DNA of 64,000 bases. Origin: Castanea sativa (taxonomy: Eukaryota; Streptophyta; Magnoliopsida; Fagales; Fagaceae). Below, one piece after another: positions 48,621-60,659 of this stretch; position 1 is the stretch's first letter, and every line of letters starts with the position of its first letter. Both the position numbers and the translations under genes were made by a program. The DNA is taken from the NCBI RefSeq assembly GCF_040712315.1, contig NC_134017.1, positions 8,400,001 through 8,464,000 of the forward strand. The letters are read 5' to 3'. Under the pieces are notes generated by a model. The model made no database searches, was not told where the DNA came from, and worked only from the letters and a program-made list of their open reading frames with translations.

Positions 48621-49939
48621 TACAGGAACAAACCAGGATTTCAACTTTAGGGCAGCCGAAGCATGAATTTTCACCATTCAAAAATGAGAAATATTTTAAG
48701 TTTCAAGACTAAATTATTACATTAAAATTAAAACTAGCCACTATTGCAGTTAGTTTTCCCATAATCTACAAAACAAATGGAAGAGTCATATTTATCATCT
48801 CATTGTATTTCTAATAATCTTTTAACTTAAAACCAGTTAGTGTTGCCAAGTCAAAAAGGGAAAAAAAATGCAATCATAGATTAACACAATCATAGCTAAG
48901 AATGTAAGATAACAAAAAAAATAGAAATGACTCATCAATAATAAAAGTACCATAGATGAAACATTGATTCAAACTAGTGTTAAAGTTTAAAATAATTTAC
49001 TAGAGCACTAAAATTCATCCCAGAATGAAAGTCAGATGAATAGCAAATGATTGCGAATACTCAAAGTAAATTTACAACATGTGAATCCCAAGATGGAATA
49101 ACAAAGGGAAAAACAGTACCTTCATCCAAGTCAGCATCTTTAATTCTCAAAGGAGCAGTTTTTTCTTAACCTTTGAGAATTAAGGCTGGACCAATGGAAT
49201 TGTTGCCTTCATGGGATGTAATTTTTAAGGACCCAAGATTTTTAAACACGTATAACCTATTAACCTTATATAATTCAAAATCGTTTCTTCCTTCTTTTCA
49301 TTTATTTTCTCAGTAACCAAACAGATGAACATGCCCCATTTATTATATATATATATATATAAAAGGAATTAGCCTTTGCCTTATCCTTGGTACAAACTAT
49401 GGAGCACAATTCAACTTCTACCTACCGCTCCACAAACCTTGGCAACAGTCAGCAACTTCATTTCTAACAATCCCACAAATCGTGGCAACAATAATAAGTA
49501 ATAACTGACATATTCTCCACACACACACACACACAAAAACAATAATAACAGACCAAATATTGCTTCAGATGCCAATACGACAGATTGTGTCCAAATTCAA
49601 ATCATAGCTGACCATGTATTAATTAACTCCCTTGCAGACAGTCCCATGTAGAACATATATCATGTATAAACACTTCGGCTCTCTCTCTCTCTCTTAAAAA
49701 GTGTAAGAGCTTAAAAAAAAGTGAGGGAATATTCTTTCATTAGTTCTATTTTCCTAACAATTGTGAGAGAATATTCTCCCTTGCAACTCGGTTTTTATTA
49801 ACTACTATTTTTATCAACAAGCTAGCTGAAAACTAACATTTTATTTCAAATCACTAACCAAGACAAAAAAAAATATACATGAAAACTGAAACAAACTCAC
49901 TCTAACAGTGAGAACCCAAGAAAAGAAAACTACCATTTA
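48621..49939. other. AT-rich intergenic DNA with a hairpin
   Basis: A 14-bp perfect inverted repeat (TTAATTCTCAAAGG at 49140, CCTTTGAGAATTAA at 49170) and small TA and CA microsatellites are present. No exon of the aminopeptidase upstream part could be recognised. Confidence 0.5.
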
Positions 49940-50977
49940 TACCAACACAAGCTTATATTTTAATAATGTATGTGCGGAATAATAAATATAAGCTATACCT
50001 AAACAAGTAAACTAGTCTAAGCCATAATTTAATTACAACACAGTAGTAATTAAAAGCAAAGAATAAGGGTTAGAGAGATGCAAATACAAGATAATACCTA
50101 CACGTGTTATCAAAGAGGAAACCAAAGTACTCGGAAAAAAACCTCTTCGCCGCCCTCCAAGCGGTAAAATGATTCATTAGAAAATCAGTTGGGATACATG
50201 AATAGCAAGAAACCCTCCAAGTCTGATCTACTCGATGCACCTAAGCCCTCCAAGTTTCTTGCTCCAACAAGGTTAAGCCTAACATTGTCTTCTCTAGCTT
50301 ACTGGATCTGCAATAAGCCCATTGCATCAACCAAATGAATTGGTCCTCTCTAAACTGCTTCCCAAGTACCAAATAACCTTCTCACTGATATAGATATGGT
50401 GAGATAAGGATTTCGCTAAAGATCCTCTCAAGGATATGTCAATGGAGAGGGTGAGAGTAGAGGAATTTGATAATCAAAGGTATAAGATTGTGAATGAGTC
50501 AATCTTGTGTTTCTTTAGAGTTTCTCTCTCAAAATTCTCTCTTGAACCTCTCTACATTTCGTGAGTATAAGGGTATTTATAGTAGGGTATGAAAAGGAAT
50601 GTGAAAAGTTATTTTTCTGTATAACAGGGGGTTTTGGAGACTTGACTCGCGACTGGGACTAGTCGATAGTTTCAGTCACAAAATAACTGATTGACCAGAC
50701 TGTACTTTTTGTCCTGTAGTGTTCTAGCTGCCATGACCCTTCAGCTTCCTACATGCTTCACACGTGTGGTATTTCTGGTGAGTCACCACTCGCGAGCCAC
50801 TCACAAGATCCAGTCGCGAGAAACCTCTTGATTGCACACACACTTGAATTCTTCACACTCTCTCAGACGCAACCCTTATATGATTCACACCTAAATACAG
50901 GGTATCTAACTGTTGAATTACAAGAAAATTTGGCACGGAATAAAGCCAACAAATGGTTGAATAAATTCAACCTTACA
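49940..50977 (-). repeat. 3' LTR of the LARD-like element
   Basis: It begins at the polypurine tract and contains a promoter-like GGGTATTTATAGTAGGG (about 50571-50588) plus repeated CGCGAG motifs. It is diverged from the other LTR by many substitutions. Confidence 0.88.
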
Positions 50978-51684
50978 ATCTCCCCCTTTGGTTATTCCAT
51001 GACAAAACCCTAAAACAAACTCTAGACTTACAATGTGAGTTGGGAACAGTTGCCAAAACTCACTCACACCTAATTCTAGATTTTGTGAAACTCTTGAACC
51101 ATACTGACAAATTTTCCTAAAAACAATATCACAAAAAGTTCATTATAAGCAGAAATCTTGGAATGTATATGGAGCAAGCACAAAGCGATCAAACAAGTAT
51201 GAATATGACAATTAAACATGGCTTAACCAAACAAGAACAATCACTATAAATAGTGATCACAATGAACATTCACACGATGAATGAACATCCAGACATGCAA
51301 GCTAATAAGCTCACTGTAAAGTATCATTTGCATGTCCAACACTCAACTGATGCAAGAACACTACGACAATTATATCAAGGATAAAAGATTCAACAAGGGC
51401 ACAAGAGTGAAGTACTAAAGAAAATGCATAAAATTAACTAAAAGTACTAAGCTACATAAGCAAAGGTACAAAATAAATATTGTCTAGTACACAACATAAT
51501 CCATGAAATATGAACATAAACTAGAAATAGCATCAAAAAGTAAATAGACTAGAAAATGTAAAGGCTTGTTGTAGGTTGCTTCTCTTGCTCTTGCATTTCT
51601 CCCCCTTTGATCTAGCTTTTTCTCCCCCTATCATTGCTCTCTCCCCCTAACATGAACCATCTTCTCCTTTTTGTCATGGAATAG

Positions 51685-52595
51685 CTAGTCGTCCTTTTCT
51701 TTTAGCATCCTTTCGATTTGATCCAATTGAGTTTGGAGAGAAGTGAACTTCATATCAAATTGGGTGTGTTGAGAGTGCATGATAGATGCAAGGCCGGACA
51801 CTTTGGTGTTGATTTCTTGCATAGATGTCAGTATGTTGTCCAACTTCTCATCATAGGAATGTGAGCTAGAGCTTGTACTACCTTGAGAAGCAGGACTCTC
51901 TTGCTCGACATTTTTTAAACTGTGGCCTATGATAGTATTGAGAGTGAGAATGTTGATTGGACTTTGCATAGGATGAGGGTACTCATCATCTAATGTGTGT
52001 ACTCCTTTGAGTTTCAAAATCTTCGAAATGAGGCAACTAAAGGAAGGCAGCTCCTTGAGGTCATCCTCTCAGTAGTCTTGCACAAAATATGGAAGATATG
52101 TGAACAAAAATCAATTTCTTCATCAGTGATCAAGTCATGAAGAAATAAAGCTCGTCCAAGATTCATGTACCCGATGCTTGAGAGAGGATAGAGATTATGA
52201 AACATTATAGCAGTGAGCAACCTCAATTCAAGAGATGATGATGACACACTAATTGATTTCCCATTAGGAGAGACCTCCAAGTTTTCTCTAAAAGCATCCC
52301 GAAGCATGTCAAGTTCTGGATCCAAATCATCATACACTGGTGCTGTGACAAACACTGGTCGGTTGATGTTCAAAATGATAGCAAGTTAGGAAGGTGTAAC
52401 CGTGAAGTCCTTTCCCCTTACCCAACATCTCAGTTCATCCCCATTGAAGATGGCATTTGCATAAAATTCCTTCACTAGCTCTTCATAAGGATCTTCAAGA
52501 TTGGACAGAAGGTAATTCCAATCTTTAGAGGTGAACCATCTTGGAATATTCGTATCAAGAAGAGACCCTTTCTCAACAACCCTTTCAAGTAGCAT
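51685..52595 (-). pseudogene. Putative plant transposon protein ORF, broken
   Basis: Three minus-strand frames follow one another: 52595-52386 (EFYANAIFNGDELRCWVRGK), 52373-52014 (LRLLTAIMFHNLYPLSS, RALFLHDLITDEEIDFCSHI) and 52017-51685 (a coiled-coil-like tail, MKFTSLQTQLDQIERMLKEK). They correspond to the domain annotated in plants as putative plant transposon protein, found as the lone or extra ORF in SIRE-like and LARD elements; its role is unknown. The start is truncated and frames are interrupted by stops near 52383 and a shift near 52070. It lies in the same direction as the LTRs. Confidence 0.75.
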
Positions 52596-52739
52596 GGGGG
52601 CACCCTTGAAGTGATCCAGATATGCTTGATAAGTGGCATATACACAAAATGGAAATAAGAGAAACTAGGGCTAGATCACTTCAAGGGGCTAGAAACTTGA
52701 AGTACACTGAAAACTAGGGCTAGAAACGAAGTGGAAAAT

Positions 52740-53160
52740 AATGGTGGGAGGGCCCGTGGAAAATAATATAGCCCTAGTTTGTGTATATGATTGGTTGTGT
52801 TTAATTTTCCACTTTTAGTGATATGATTGGTTGTGTTTAAGCTAGATCTGCATAATAAACCTAAGTAAAAACTTGGTTAATTAATTAGGTTAAATAATCC
52901 GAATGTTCAAGGGTCTAAATAAACAGACATGGGGTATCAAAGCATATTAGCTATTGATGTTTTACCTAAAGTTGATCATTGACTCCTGCTGTCATAGAAC
53001 GCGGTCACTCACTAGTGATCCCTTCCCACTTTGATGGGAATAACTATGACTATTGGAAGGTGAGATAGGGCTTTGATGGGAATAACTATGACTTTGATGG
53101 GAATAACTATGACTAGTGGAAAATAATATAGCCCTAGTTTGTGTATATTCCACTGAAACG
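52740..53160. mobile_element. Scrambled insertion of a SIRE-like LTR-gag junction
   Basis: About 52790-53065 copies the end of the SIRE-like LTR, the GGGGTATCAAAGCA site and the first gag codons (compare 37180-37420). It is followed by two partial re-copies of TTTGATGGGAATAACTATGA and by a duplicate of the left flank (GAAAATAATATAGCCCTAG at about 52756 and 53118). A second flank block (GAAGTGGAAAATAAT(A/G)GTGG) is also duplicated. There is no LTR target duplication. Confidence 0.88.
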
Positions 53161-53278
53161 TTCCACAATCCACAAACGAAGTGGAAAATAATAGTGGGAG
53201 GGCCCGTGGTAGTTAGCTCTTTGAAAGTTCACTTGGTGTGTAAAACACTAGTGAATGCTTAGACCCCCAATTTCAAAA

Positions 53279-54324
53279 TACCAACACAAGCTTATATTCA
53301 AACAATGTACGTGCAAAATAATAAATATAAGCTATACCCAAACAAGTAAACTACTATAAACCATAATTTAATCACAGCATAACAGTAATTAAAAGCAAAG
53401 AGTAAGGGTTAGAGAGATGTAAATACAAGATAACACTGGCACGTGTTATCGAAAAGGAAACCGAAGTACTTGGCGAAAAACCTCTCCGCCGCCCTCTAAG
53501 TAGTAAAATAATCCAATAAAAAATTAGTTGGGATACATGAATAGCAATAGACCCTCCAAGCCTAATCTACCTGATGCACCTAAGCCCTCCAAGCTTCTTA
53601 TTCCAACAAGGTTAAGCCTAGCCTTGTCTTCTCTAACTTACTGGATCCGCAATAAGCCCATTACATCAACCAAATGAATTGGTCCTCTCTGAAATGCTTC
53701 CCAAGCACCAAATAACCTTCTTACTGATATGGGTATGGTGAGATAAGGATTTGGCTAAAAGTCCTCTCAAGGGTATGTCAATGGAGAGAATAAGAGTAGA
53801 GGAATTTGAGAATCAAAGGTATAAGATTGTGAATGAGTCAATCTTATGTTTCTCTAGGGTTTCTTTATCAAAATTCTCTCTTGAAACTCTCTACATTTCG
53901 TGGGTATAAGGGTATTTATAATAGGGTATGAGAAGGAATGTAAAAAGTCATTTTTCTGCATAACAGGGGGTTTGGCGACTTGACTCGCGACTGGGACTAG
54001 TCACGAGTTTTAGTGAGTTTCAGTCATGAAATAACTGACTGGTCAGACTGTATTTTTTTTTCTGTAGTGCTCTAGTTGTCATAACCCTTCAACTTCCTGC
54101 ATGATTCACACGTGTGGCATTTTTTGCGAGTCACCACTCACGAGCCACTCGTGAGATCTAGTGGCGAGAAACCTCTTGATTGCACACACACTTGAATTCT
54201 TCACGCTCTCTCACACACAATCCTTACATGATTCCCATCTAAATACAGGATATCAATTGCTGAATTATAAGCAAATTTGGAATGGAATAAAGCCAACAAA
54301 CAGTTGAATAAATTCAACCTTACA
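53279..54324 (-). repeat. 5' LTR of the LARD-like element
   Basis: It is homologous to 49940-50977. It ends on the outer side with TTCAACCTTACA, the inverse of the TGTAAGG start. Confidence 0.88.
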
Positions 54325-55480
54325 CTCTTAAAGTGACCAAATGAGATGACCTTATCCTTTCACAATTGGCTTAGGGATTAAAGATCTATATATCTCCTTT
54401 TTTATATTATTTTTTATATTTAGGGAAAGGGAAATATAGATGGGGATGCTGCAATTAATGGAGAATAATTAATAGATCTGAATGGAAGAGTTACATTGAC
54501 AACAACAAAATCTTTTGTGACTAATAAATTGTATGCATCGTATTGACAATAACTCCAAACATAGAGAAATCAAAGAGCTCTATTGTAGGCTTGTAAGCTT
54601 AACTAATTAGGGTGTTTTTAATGGGTTTGGCTTTATCTCCAGTACTTTTTTAATTGAGGGCTTCCTTTTGTTTTAAGGGTAATGTGAATGAGTGCCCTTA
54701 GGGTAATAGTTAACAATTCATTTTAGAAAAGTTTTTATACCACTTTTATGAGATATGAAAAAATCTGTCAAAACATTAATTGTTGTTTTTTCTTTTCTCA
54801 TAAAAACTTTCTTTAAATGGATTATTAACAAGTGCCCTAAGGGCATCCGTTAGAATTTCCCTTGTTTTAAATATGCAATGACAAGTAATAATAGATTTTA
54901 ATCTCCAGCTTGTATTTAGTTAATGGGTGATATGGCAGTTTCTCATTAAGATAAAAGAAAATTCCAATTAAAAAAAATATTAGAGGTAAGCCAAACCCCT
55001 TTTTAATAAAGTCATCTAGGTCTTAATTCCCCTAATTATTGAATTATAAAAAATAAAATAAAATAAAAAAAATTTTGTAACTCAACTAATATCTCTTATT
55101 GATTCTAAAAAGAAAACGTCTAGATTCATAGTTCAAATTTCTCTTCCTCCTCTATAACTATGAAATTTAAATAAAGAAAAGGTTAATGAAAAATTATATC
55201 AAGTACCAACTTTCAAATGAACTTCAAAAGATGTAGTCCATTGTCTTTGACCACCATAAGGAAAGTACCTAGGTTTTTAAAAGCATTCAAGTTGGGTTTT
55301 TAAGTCACACATTCAAATATTCACAGGTACGCATACTCTTAATACTTTTGCTTTGATTTTTTTTTTTTTTTTTGAAGAATCAAATTATATGTTTAAACTA
55401 TTTATATTTAGATGGATCTCTTGATTTGACTATTCTTAAACATAAATTTATAATTCAAATTATATGTTTAAACTATTTGT
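54325..55480. other. AT-rich intergenic DNA
   Basis: No gene is seen. A duplicated AT-rich block (AATTATATGTTTAAACTATTT near 55382 and 55456) lies just before the hAT fragment. Confidence 0.45.
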
Positions 55481-55500
55481 ATTTATAATGATCTCTTAAC

Positions 55501-55866
55501 TTGATTATTCTTAAAACATACATCCATGACATGTGGTCCACTGAAGAGTTCTCAGCACTTAAAGGAATTGGACAGCTTGCCAAAAAGATAGTAAAAATGA
55601 AAAAGGATGTTTCATATCCATTGGTTTACTCATTAGTGGTTTTGACATTGATCTTACTAGTTGCAATAGCTATTGTTGAAAGAGCTTTTTCAACAATGAA
55701 CATAATTAAAAATCGATTATGCAATCAAATAGGAGATCAATGGATGAATGATTGCTTAGTCACATACATTGAAAAAGATATATTCAAGACTATTGAGTGT
55801 GAAGAAATTATGCAGCGGTTTCAAAATATGAAAAATTATCAAGGGCAATTGAGTAAAATAAGCTAG
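55501..55866 (+). pseudogene. hAT transposase C-terminal fragment (TTF-type family)
   Basis: The 121-codon frame ends with the hAT dimerisation region: YPLVYSLVVLTLILLVAIAI then VERAFSTMNIIKNRLCNQIG and MNDCLVTYIEKDIF. This matches plant zinc-finger (TTF-type) hAT transposase-like proteins, whose full length is about 700-800 residues; the zinc finger and catalytic core are missing. Downstream, a C run and GGTTTCGCCACTG at about 56040-56053 resemble the 3' terminus of the same family. Confidence 0.85.
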
Positions 55867-56121
55867 GTGTGGAAAAAATAAATTAAAGTTTACATTTTAT
55901 GTTAGATTCTATATGACAATTACATTATCATATAGTTGTTTATTTATTTTGTTATTAATATTGATTAATTTTTTTAGATTAATTTTTTACTTTCAATCTT
56001 ATCTTTAATCTCCCCCCCCCCCCCCCGGACCTAAATTCCTGGTTTCGCCACTGGTTGAAAGAGCTAGATCCCAGATAAAATAGATTCTGAAACTTACATT
56101 TTGTAGACTCAAAATAAGAAT

Positions 56122-56260
56122 TAGAGAAATGATATATCAACAACATTTTTATAATAAATCCTAAGTGGCAAGTTGTTATTAGTTGTTATTGTGAGGACAA
56201 AAAAGTAATCTCAGTGATAAGTTCAAATTTGAACCAATACCAATTGTTTGGTAACACTAG
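56122..56260. mobile_element. Partial Mutator-type MITE
   Basis: It starts GAGAAATGATATATCAACAACATTTTTAT and continues AAGTGGCAAGTTGTTATTAG, matching the right end (inverted) of the 59341 element and its middle. The other terminus is absent or too diverged to place. Confidence 0.6.
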
Positions 56261-56384
56261 CTAGAGTAACTTAAGGTTAATTTGTTTGTTCTACAACTAC
56301 GTAAGCCTACAATTGTTTTAGGCTATTTGGACTATGATATGTCTAACATTAGTACTGGACTATACTTAGAGGAATGTAAAAGAA

Positions 56385-56408
<24 letters not shown>

Positions 56409-56417
<9 letters not shown>

Positions 56418-56969
56418 GGAACGCTCCACCTTTGCACAAGTCTTGAGATCTTTTGCTTTTTCCCATACAAAAATGCACAAGTCTATAGATCTTTTGCTTT
56501 TTCCTATACAAAAAGGCAAGGAAATGTCCCTGCCCACTTGTTGGCTCAACATGCTGCTAGTGTAGAGAACTACATTGCATGGCTAGAAGATCTAATAGTC
56601 TCTGGAACGCTCCACCTTGCACAAGTCTTTAGATCTTTTGCTTTTTCAAATACAAAAATGCACAAGTCTCTAGATCTTTTTCTTTTTCCCATACAGAGAG
56701 GCAAGGAATGTCTCTGCCCACTTGTTGGCTCAACATGCTGCTAGTGGAGAGAACTACATTGCATGGCTAGAAGATCTAAAGACTTGTGCAAGGTGGAGCG
56801 TTCCAGAATCCAGAGACAATATATGTACTTGTTGGCTCAACATGCTGCTAGTGTAGAGAACTACGTTGCATGGCTAGAGGAGTGTCCTAGTCATGTAGAG
56901 CATGCGTGTGCTCATGATGTTTCCTCTTTTTCGAATTCTGGATAAAAATTCTAGTCTTCTCATCAAAAA

Positions 56970-56980
<11 letters not shown>
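56409..56980 (+). mobile_element. Rearranged 3' end of a LINE
   Basis: Codons for the end of a LINE RNase H domain (GNVPAHLLAQHAASVENYIA, then WLEECPSHVEHACAHD) occur in three partial copies at about 56510-56595, 56700-56775 and 56825-56942. The segment GTCTCTGGAACGCTCCACCT that precedes copies one and two reappears inverted at about 56785-56815. A poly-A tail at 56966-56980 and a TA run end the element, as expected for target-primed reverse transcription. Confidence 0.75.

Positions 56981-57020
<40 letters not shown>
56981..57020. repeat. (TA)n microsatellite after LINE poly-A
   Basis: About twenty TA units follow the poly-A tail. Confidence 0.9.
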
Positions 57021-57023
<3 letters not shown>

Positions 57024-57147
57024 TCTGATATTGACGAAATCCCCTAATAGTTTTCATCTAATTTGTTAACATAAATAACATGAGCAACCAACTGGATATT
57101 GACAGCAACTAGAAACTTTACTAATCAAATTTTATTTATTTTTATAA

Positions 57148-58706
57148 TCTATATAATATCTAAAAGTTAAAATGTAGTATTTATTATGACTACACTTTTA
57201 TTGAGCCATATCAACGGTTATGTCATCTTTCTTTCTATCATTTCTTCAAAAAATATGTATATAAATATTAATGTATGCAATAATGCATTATGCCTTTACT
57301 CATTCTCAAAACTAATTATAACTTATCAATTATAATATGACCATCACTTTTCACTACCATGACTTCAAATATTCTAGAATATAAATTTAACTTATAATAG
57401 AAAATACATGTAATACAAATATCTTGAACAAAAACACCATTTATTTATTTTTAGTTTATAAATTTAACTTATAATAGAAAATACATGTAATACAAATATC
57501 TTGAACAAAAACACCATTTATTTATTTTTAGTTTATACTCACCGGGAAAAAAATAGCTACTTATAATAGAAAATACATGTAATACAAGCACTTTGGACAA
57601 AGACAAAATTTATTTATTTTAAGTTTATACTCACCTTGGAAAAAAATCTCATTTCACCATTGTATTCATATCCGTATGCAAATATAGTATTCAAGGCCAG
57701 GTGGAAGGGTCTCATTCTGCTCCTACTTAGAGAACCATACGTCATTTTATCAACTTCAAGAGATAGAGATAACAAAACTCTTAACAAAGGTTTTTTTTTC
57801 TTTTCTTTTCTTTTCTTTTCTTTTTGTATAAAATATTACAAGCAATTTTTTTCCTATTATGTTTTTTTGTGGTGTACCAACTTTCTCTGCATGGTATTAA
57901 ATTTAACTTGAATAAAACCTTCAACGGGCACATAGAATCAAAGACAAATGCATAATAATTCAGAGACAAAAACACAATTTTGGTCCCTACATTTTGGGGT
58001 CATAATCAAATATTAATGTGATAACAAGTGGTGTAATATTAATGTGATAACAAATCCAATTGATGTTACTTCAACAACAAACCAATTCCATCGTATCAAA
58101 ATACATTACTTATCATAGATTATGGCTTTACATCACTTCATTATTATAATTATTATTAATTTTTCAAGTTATGTTTACTAATTACAGTTTGGCATTCGGT
58201 CCAATTAAGTCCAATCGTTCCACTTCATGATCAGTCCAGTTCGGTCTATTTGTGTCCCATTAGGTCCACTTTAGTCCATATCAATGTACTTACTTAAGAA
58301 TGGAAAATGACAAATTTGAGTTGAGAGTACTATCAATTATTTGAGTAATATTAATTGTAATTATATAATAATTTTTATTATTTTGATAATAATCTCCTCA
58401 AGAAAATGAGAAATTTGACTAATAAAATTAAAACTTAAAAATTTTAGTTGTACTAAAATAAATTAGGAAAATATAATGTATAATAACAATAATTAGAAGA
58501 ATATGGATCACTTCAAAAAAAATAATATCAACCAATAACACTAAAAATTATAAAATTATATATTTATGATAAAAAAAAAAGATATAAATTGTTTAATTTT
58601 TAGAAAGAAAAAATTATTAACAATAAAATTTAGATAATAAATTATACATTATACTACATTTCAAAACAAATGTATATTTTCACGCATTGCATAGGTCTAC
58701 GACTAG
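57148..58706 (+). mobile_element. Second non-autonomous Helitron
   Basis: It starts TCTATATAATATCTAAAAGT, close to the start of the 24745 Helitron, and ends CACGCATTGCATAGGTCTAC then GACTAG, with a weak hairpin before CTAG. It lies between A (57147) and T (58707), as Helitrons do. The 1.56-kb interior is AT-rich with a 78-bp tandem repeat (57380-57640) and no Rep/helicase. Confidence 0.82.
57380..57640. repeat. 78-bp tandem repeat inside Helitron
   Basis: Two near-identical units containing CTTATAATAGAAAATACATG and CACCATTTATTTATTTTTAG are followed by a third, more diverged unit. Confidence 0.9.
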
Positions 58707-59340
58707 TAATAATAATAAACGCAAAAGATCAAATTGATAATAACCTTAAACATAGAGGAATCAAAAATGTAATTTACCTTCTTCTCAACCAAAAAAAAAA
58801 ATGTAATATACCTTCTTTTTTTAATGACTTTATGTGTCGCGCTTTTGTCAAAAGTGAATCGTTCTAAAATTATACATAGGTATATACAAATTCTAATGTA
58901 TTTGGAAATTCTTCATTTTGGTCGTTTTAGTTTTTCTATGAGAGTTTCAATTCCAAATGTATTTGTAATAGAAAGTTACACGGATGTAGAATAAGGTTTC
59001 GTTTTGGATATTACGATTATCAGACTGTGTTTACTCACAATCTGTGTTTTTTGGCATTTTTGAAAGAAAGTGAACAGGATTACTGTATTTCTATTTGGAC
59101 GTCAGCAGTATTTTTCTGTGTTAGTTTTGGCATGAAAGAGAAAACAGGAATAGTAAGTGTCATAGTTGGAATGTGAGAGATATGTCACAATGGAGAAGTA
59201 ATGTTGCTTTTAAGATTTTTAGATATTGTTAAGCCTTAGGGGCAGAGAGATTAGGCTATGGAATGGCTCTTTATTGGCATCTTAAGTAACTGTTAAAAGC
59301 AATAAAGAGGTGATGGTTTTGTATACCTAATTTTAATTAT
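58707..59340. other. Intergenic DNA
   Basis: No gene is recognised. The stretch ends at the Mutator-type MITE. Confidence 0.4.
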
Positions 59341-59520
59341 GAGAGGTGCTACGTCCACAACATTTTTACAATATTTTCACAACAAATCATAGGTGGTTAG
59401 TTATTATTGGTTCAAATTTGAACTTAACACTAAGATTATTTTTTTGCCCCAACAATAACAACCAGTAACAACTTGCCACTTAAGATTTGTTGTAAAAATG
59501 GTGTAGACATATCATTTCTC
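59341..59520. mobile_element. Mutator-type MITE, 180 bp
   Basis: It is flanked by the perfect 9-bp repeat TTTAATTAT (59332-59340 and 59521-59529). The ends GAGAGGTGCTACGTCCACAA and, inverted, GAGAAATGATATGTCTACAC are imperfect inverted repeats extending about 40 bp. It belongs to the same family as 45559-45740 and 56122. Confidence 0.93.
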
Positions 59521-59927
59521 TTTAATTATTCTTAGGTGTGCAGCTAGTTATAACATACTTTTAGAGGGCATTGCAATTTTAGTTCATGCACATTGGATTA
59601 AGCCTCTAATAAACCATTGTCTGTCTGATCAATTAAGTTAACACTAGTTATGGCACATATAGATTGGTTGTGTGCTAGTGGATAGTAGGAATATTGAGAA
59701 GAATAAAGTTGAGAATATATTTAATTAGTTGATCGATTGGTCTGACTCAACTAAATTGAGTTCAGGATAATGATGCCAGGTTGCAACCAGTTCATGATAT
59801 ATTAAGTTGATTTCTTCAAATGTAACTTCTTACATATAGAACACAAGTTGCTGAACATGCAGTGTATGTAATTCATTATTCTTAACATAATTACATTCAC
59901 AATATAGTTTTGGAAAAAAAATGAAGA

Positions 59928-60113
59928 CTAGCATTTCATGAAAGGTAATTGTTTGACTAGGTCTTCTAGAGATTGCTCTCGCCTTATGTTGGCAACCCAC
60001 CTCGCTTTGAGTCGGATTTGCTCAATACTTTGCTTCAAAATCATAGTAAAAGAAGGATGCATACGGCTAGCAAAAAATGCTTCTATCTCATCAGCCTTTT
60101 CATTGCTACAGAA
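59928..60113 (-). pseudogene. Aminopeptidase M1 last exon
   Basis: An acceptor (TTTGGCAG) at 60114 is followed by FCSNEKADEIEAFFASR, TLKQSIE-like ILKQSIEQIRLKARWV and a stop after 62 codons. This is the C-terminal helical segment of plant APM1-type aminopeptidases. The frame is open but the DNA upstream (plus-strand right) is the interrupted paralogous segment. No catalytic exon is present within 4 kb, so it is probably non-functional unless the remaining exons lie beyond 64000. Confidence 0.8.
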
Positions 60114-60429
60114 CTGCCAAATGACAAAATTCAATGAGTGAGCAATCTGTTTTTAGCATCACTAATGGATATCTGTACCACATATAATGATCTGGCATGC
60201 TATGATTGCTTTATAACAACTATTAAGTGAATCAAGTTCATAATTTTAAAAAATGAGTACACATATATTCATACCAATATTGTTTTGGCGATAATTAATC
60301 AATATCATCATTATTAAACGCAAGCTATCAAAAATCAATAAACAGAACAAAACCACTTTCAAGAGATGACTCACTTTTTTGACATAATTGAGAAGTTTGA
60401 GGCTGATTTTGTTGCCTATGATGAATCAA
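60114..60429. repeat. Aminopeptidase intron DNA paralogous to 28855-29180
   Basis: It shares GAGTGAGCAATCTGTT, GGCATGCTATGATTG and GTTGCCTATGATGAAT with the other copy. Confidence 0.75.
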
Positions 60430-60597
60430 TCAATTATATATATAAATATAAAAGCAAATAACTCATGCGAAAGAGCATAATGTTCTGTCATGTGGTGCAT
60501 TTCTTGAATTTTTCTTTATTTAGACTTACACCTCAATAAAGATTGCATTTACATCATAATATTAGTACATTGAATTAGCTAATGGAGTAAATGCGAC

Positions 60598-60599
<2 letters not shown>

Positions 60600-60656
<57 letters not shown>
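60600..60656. repeat. (AT)n microsatellite, about 56 bp
   Basis: This uninterrupted AT run is at the left edge of the solo LTR. Confidence 0.97.

Positions 60657-60659
<3 letters not shown>

Larger units (their letters stand above)
49940..54324 (-). mobile_element. Non-autonomous LTR retrotransposon (LARD-like)
   Basis: Two LTRs, 49940-50977 and 53279-54324, are near-identical in layout (about 1.04 kb each) and flank 2.3 kb. Orientation is minus: the LTR starts TGTAAGGTTGAATT and is preceded by a polypurine tract AAAGGGGGAGATT (50978-50990). Pol domains are absent; the only coding sequence is the plant-transposon protein at 51685-52595. The inner 3' LTR edge does not end in CA and no target duplication was found. 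A rearranged insertion sits at 52740-53160. Confidence 0.88.

Noticed and set aside
46118..56055. A single hAT element bounded by CAGGGGCGG and CGCCACTG ends
   Set aside because: The 8-bp flanks differ and the interval contains unrelated elements in mixed orientations.
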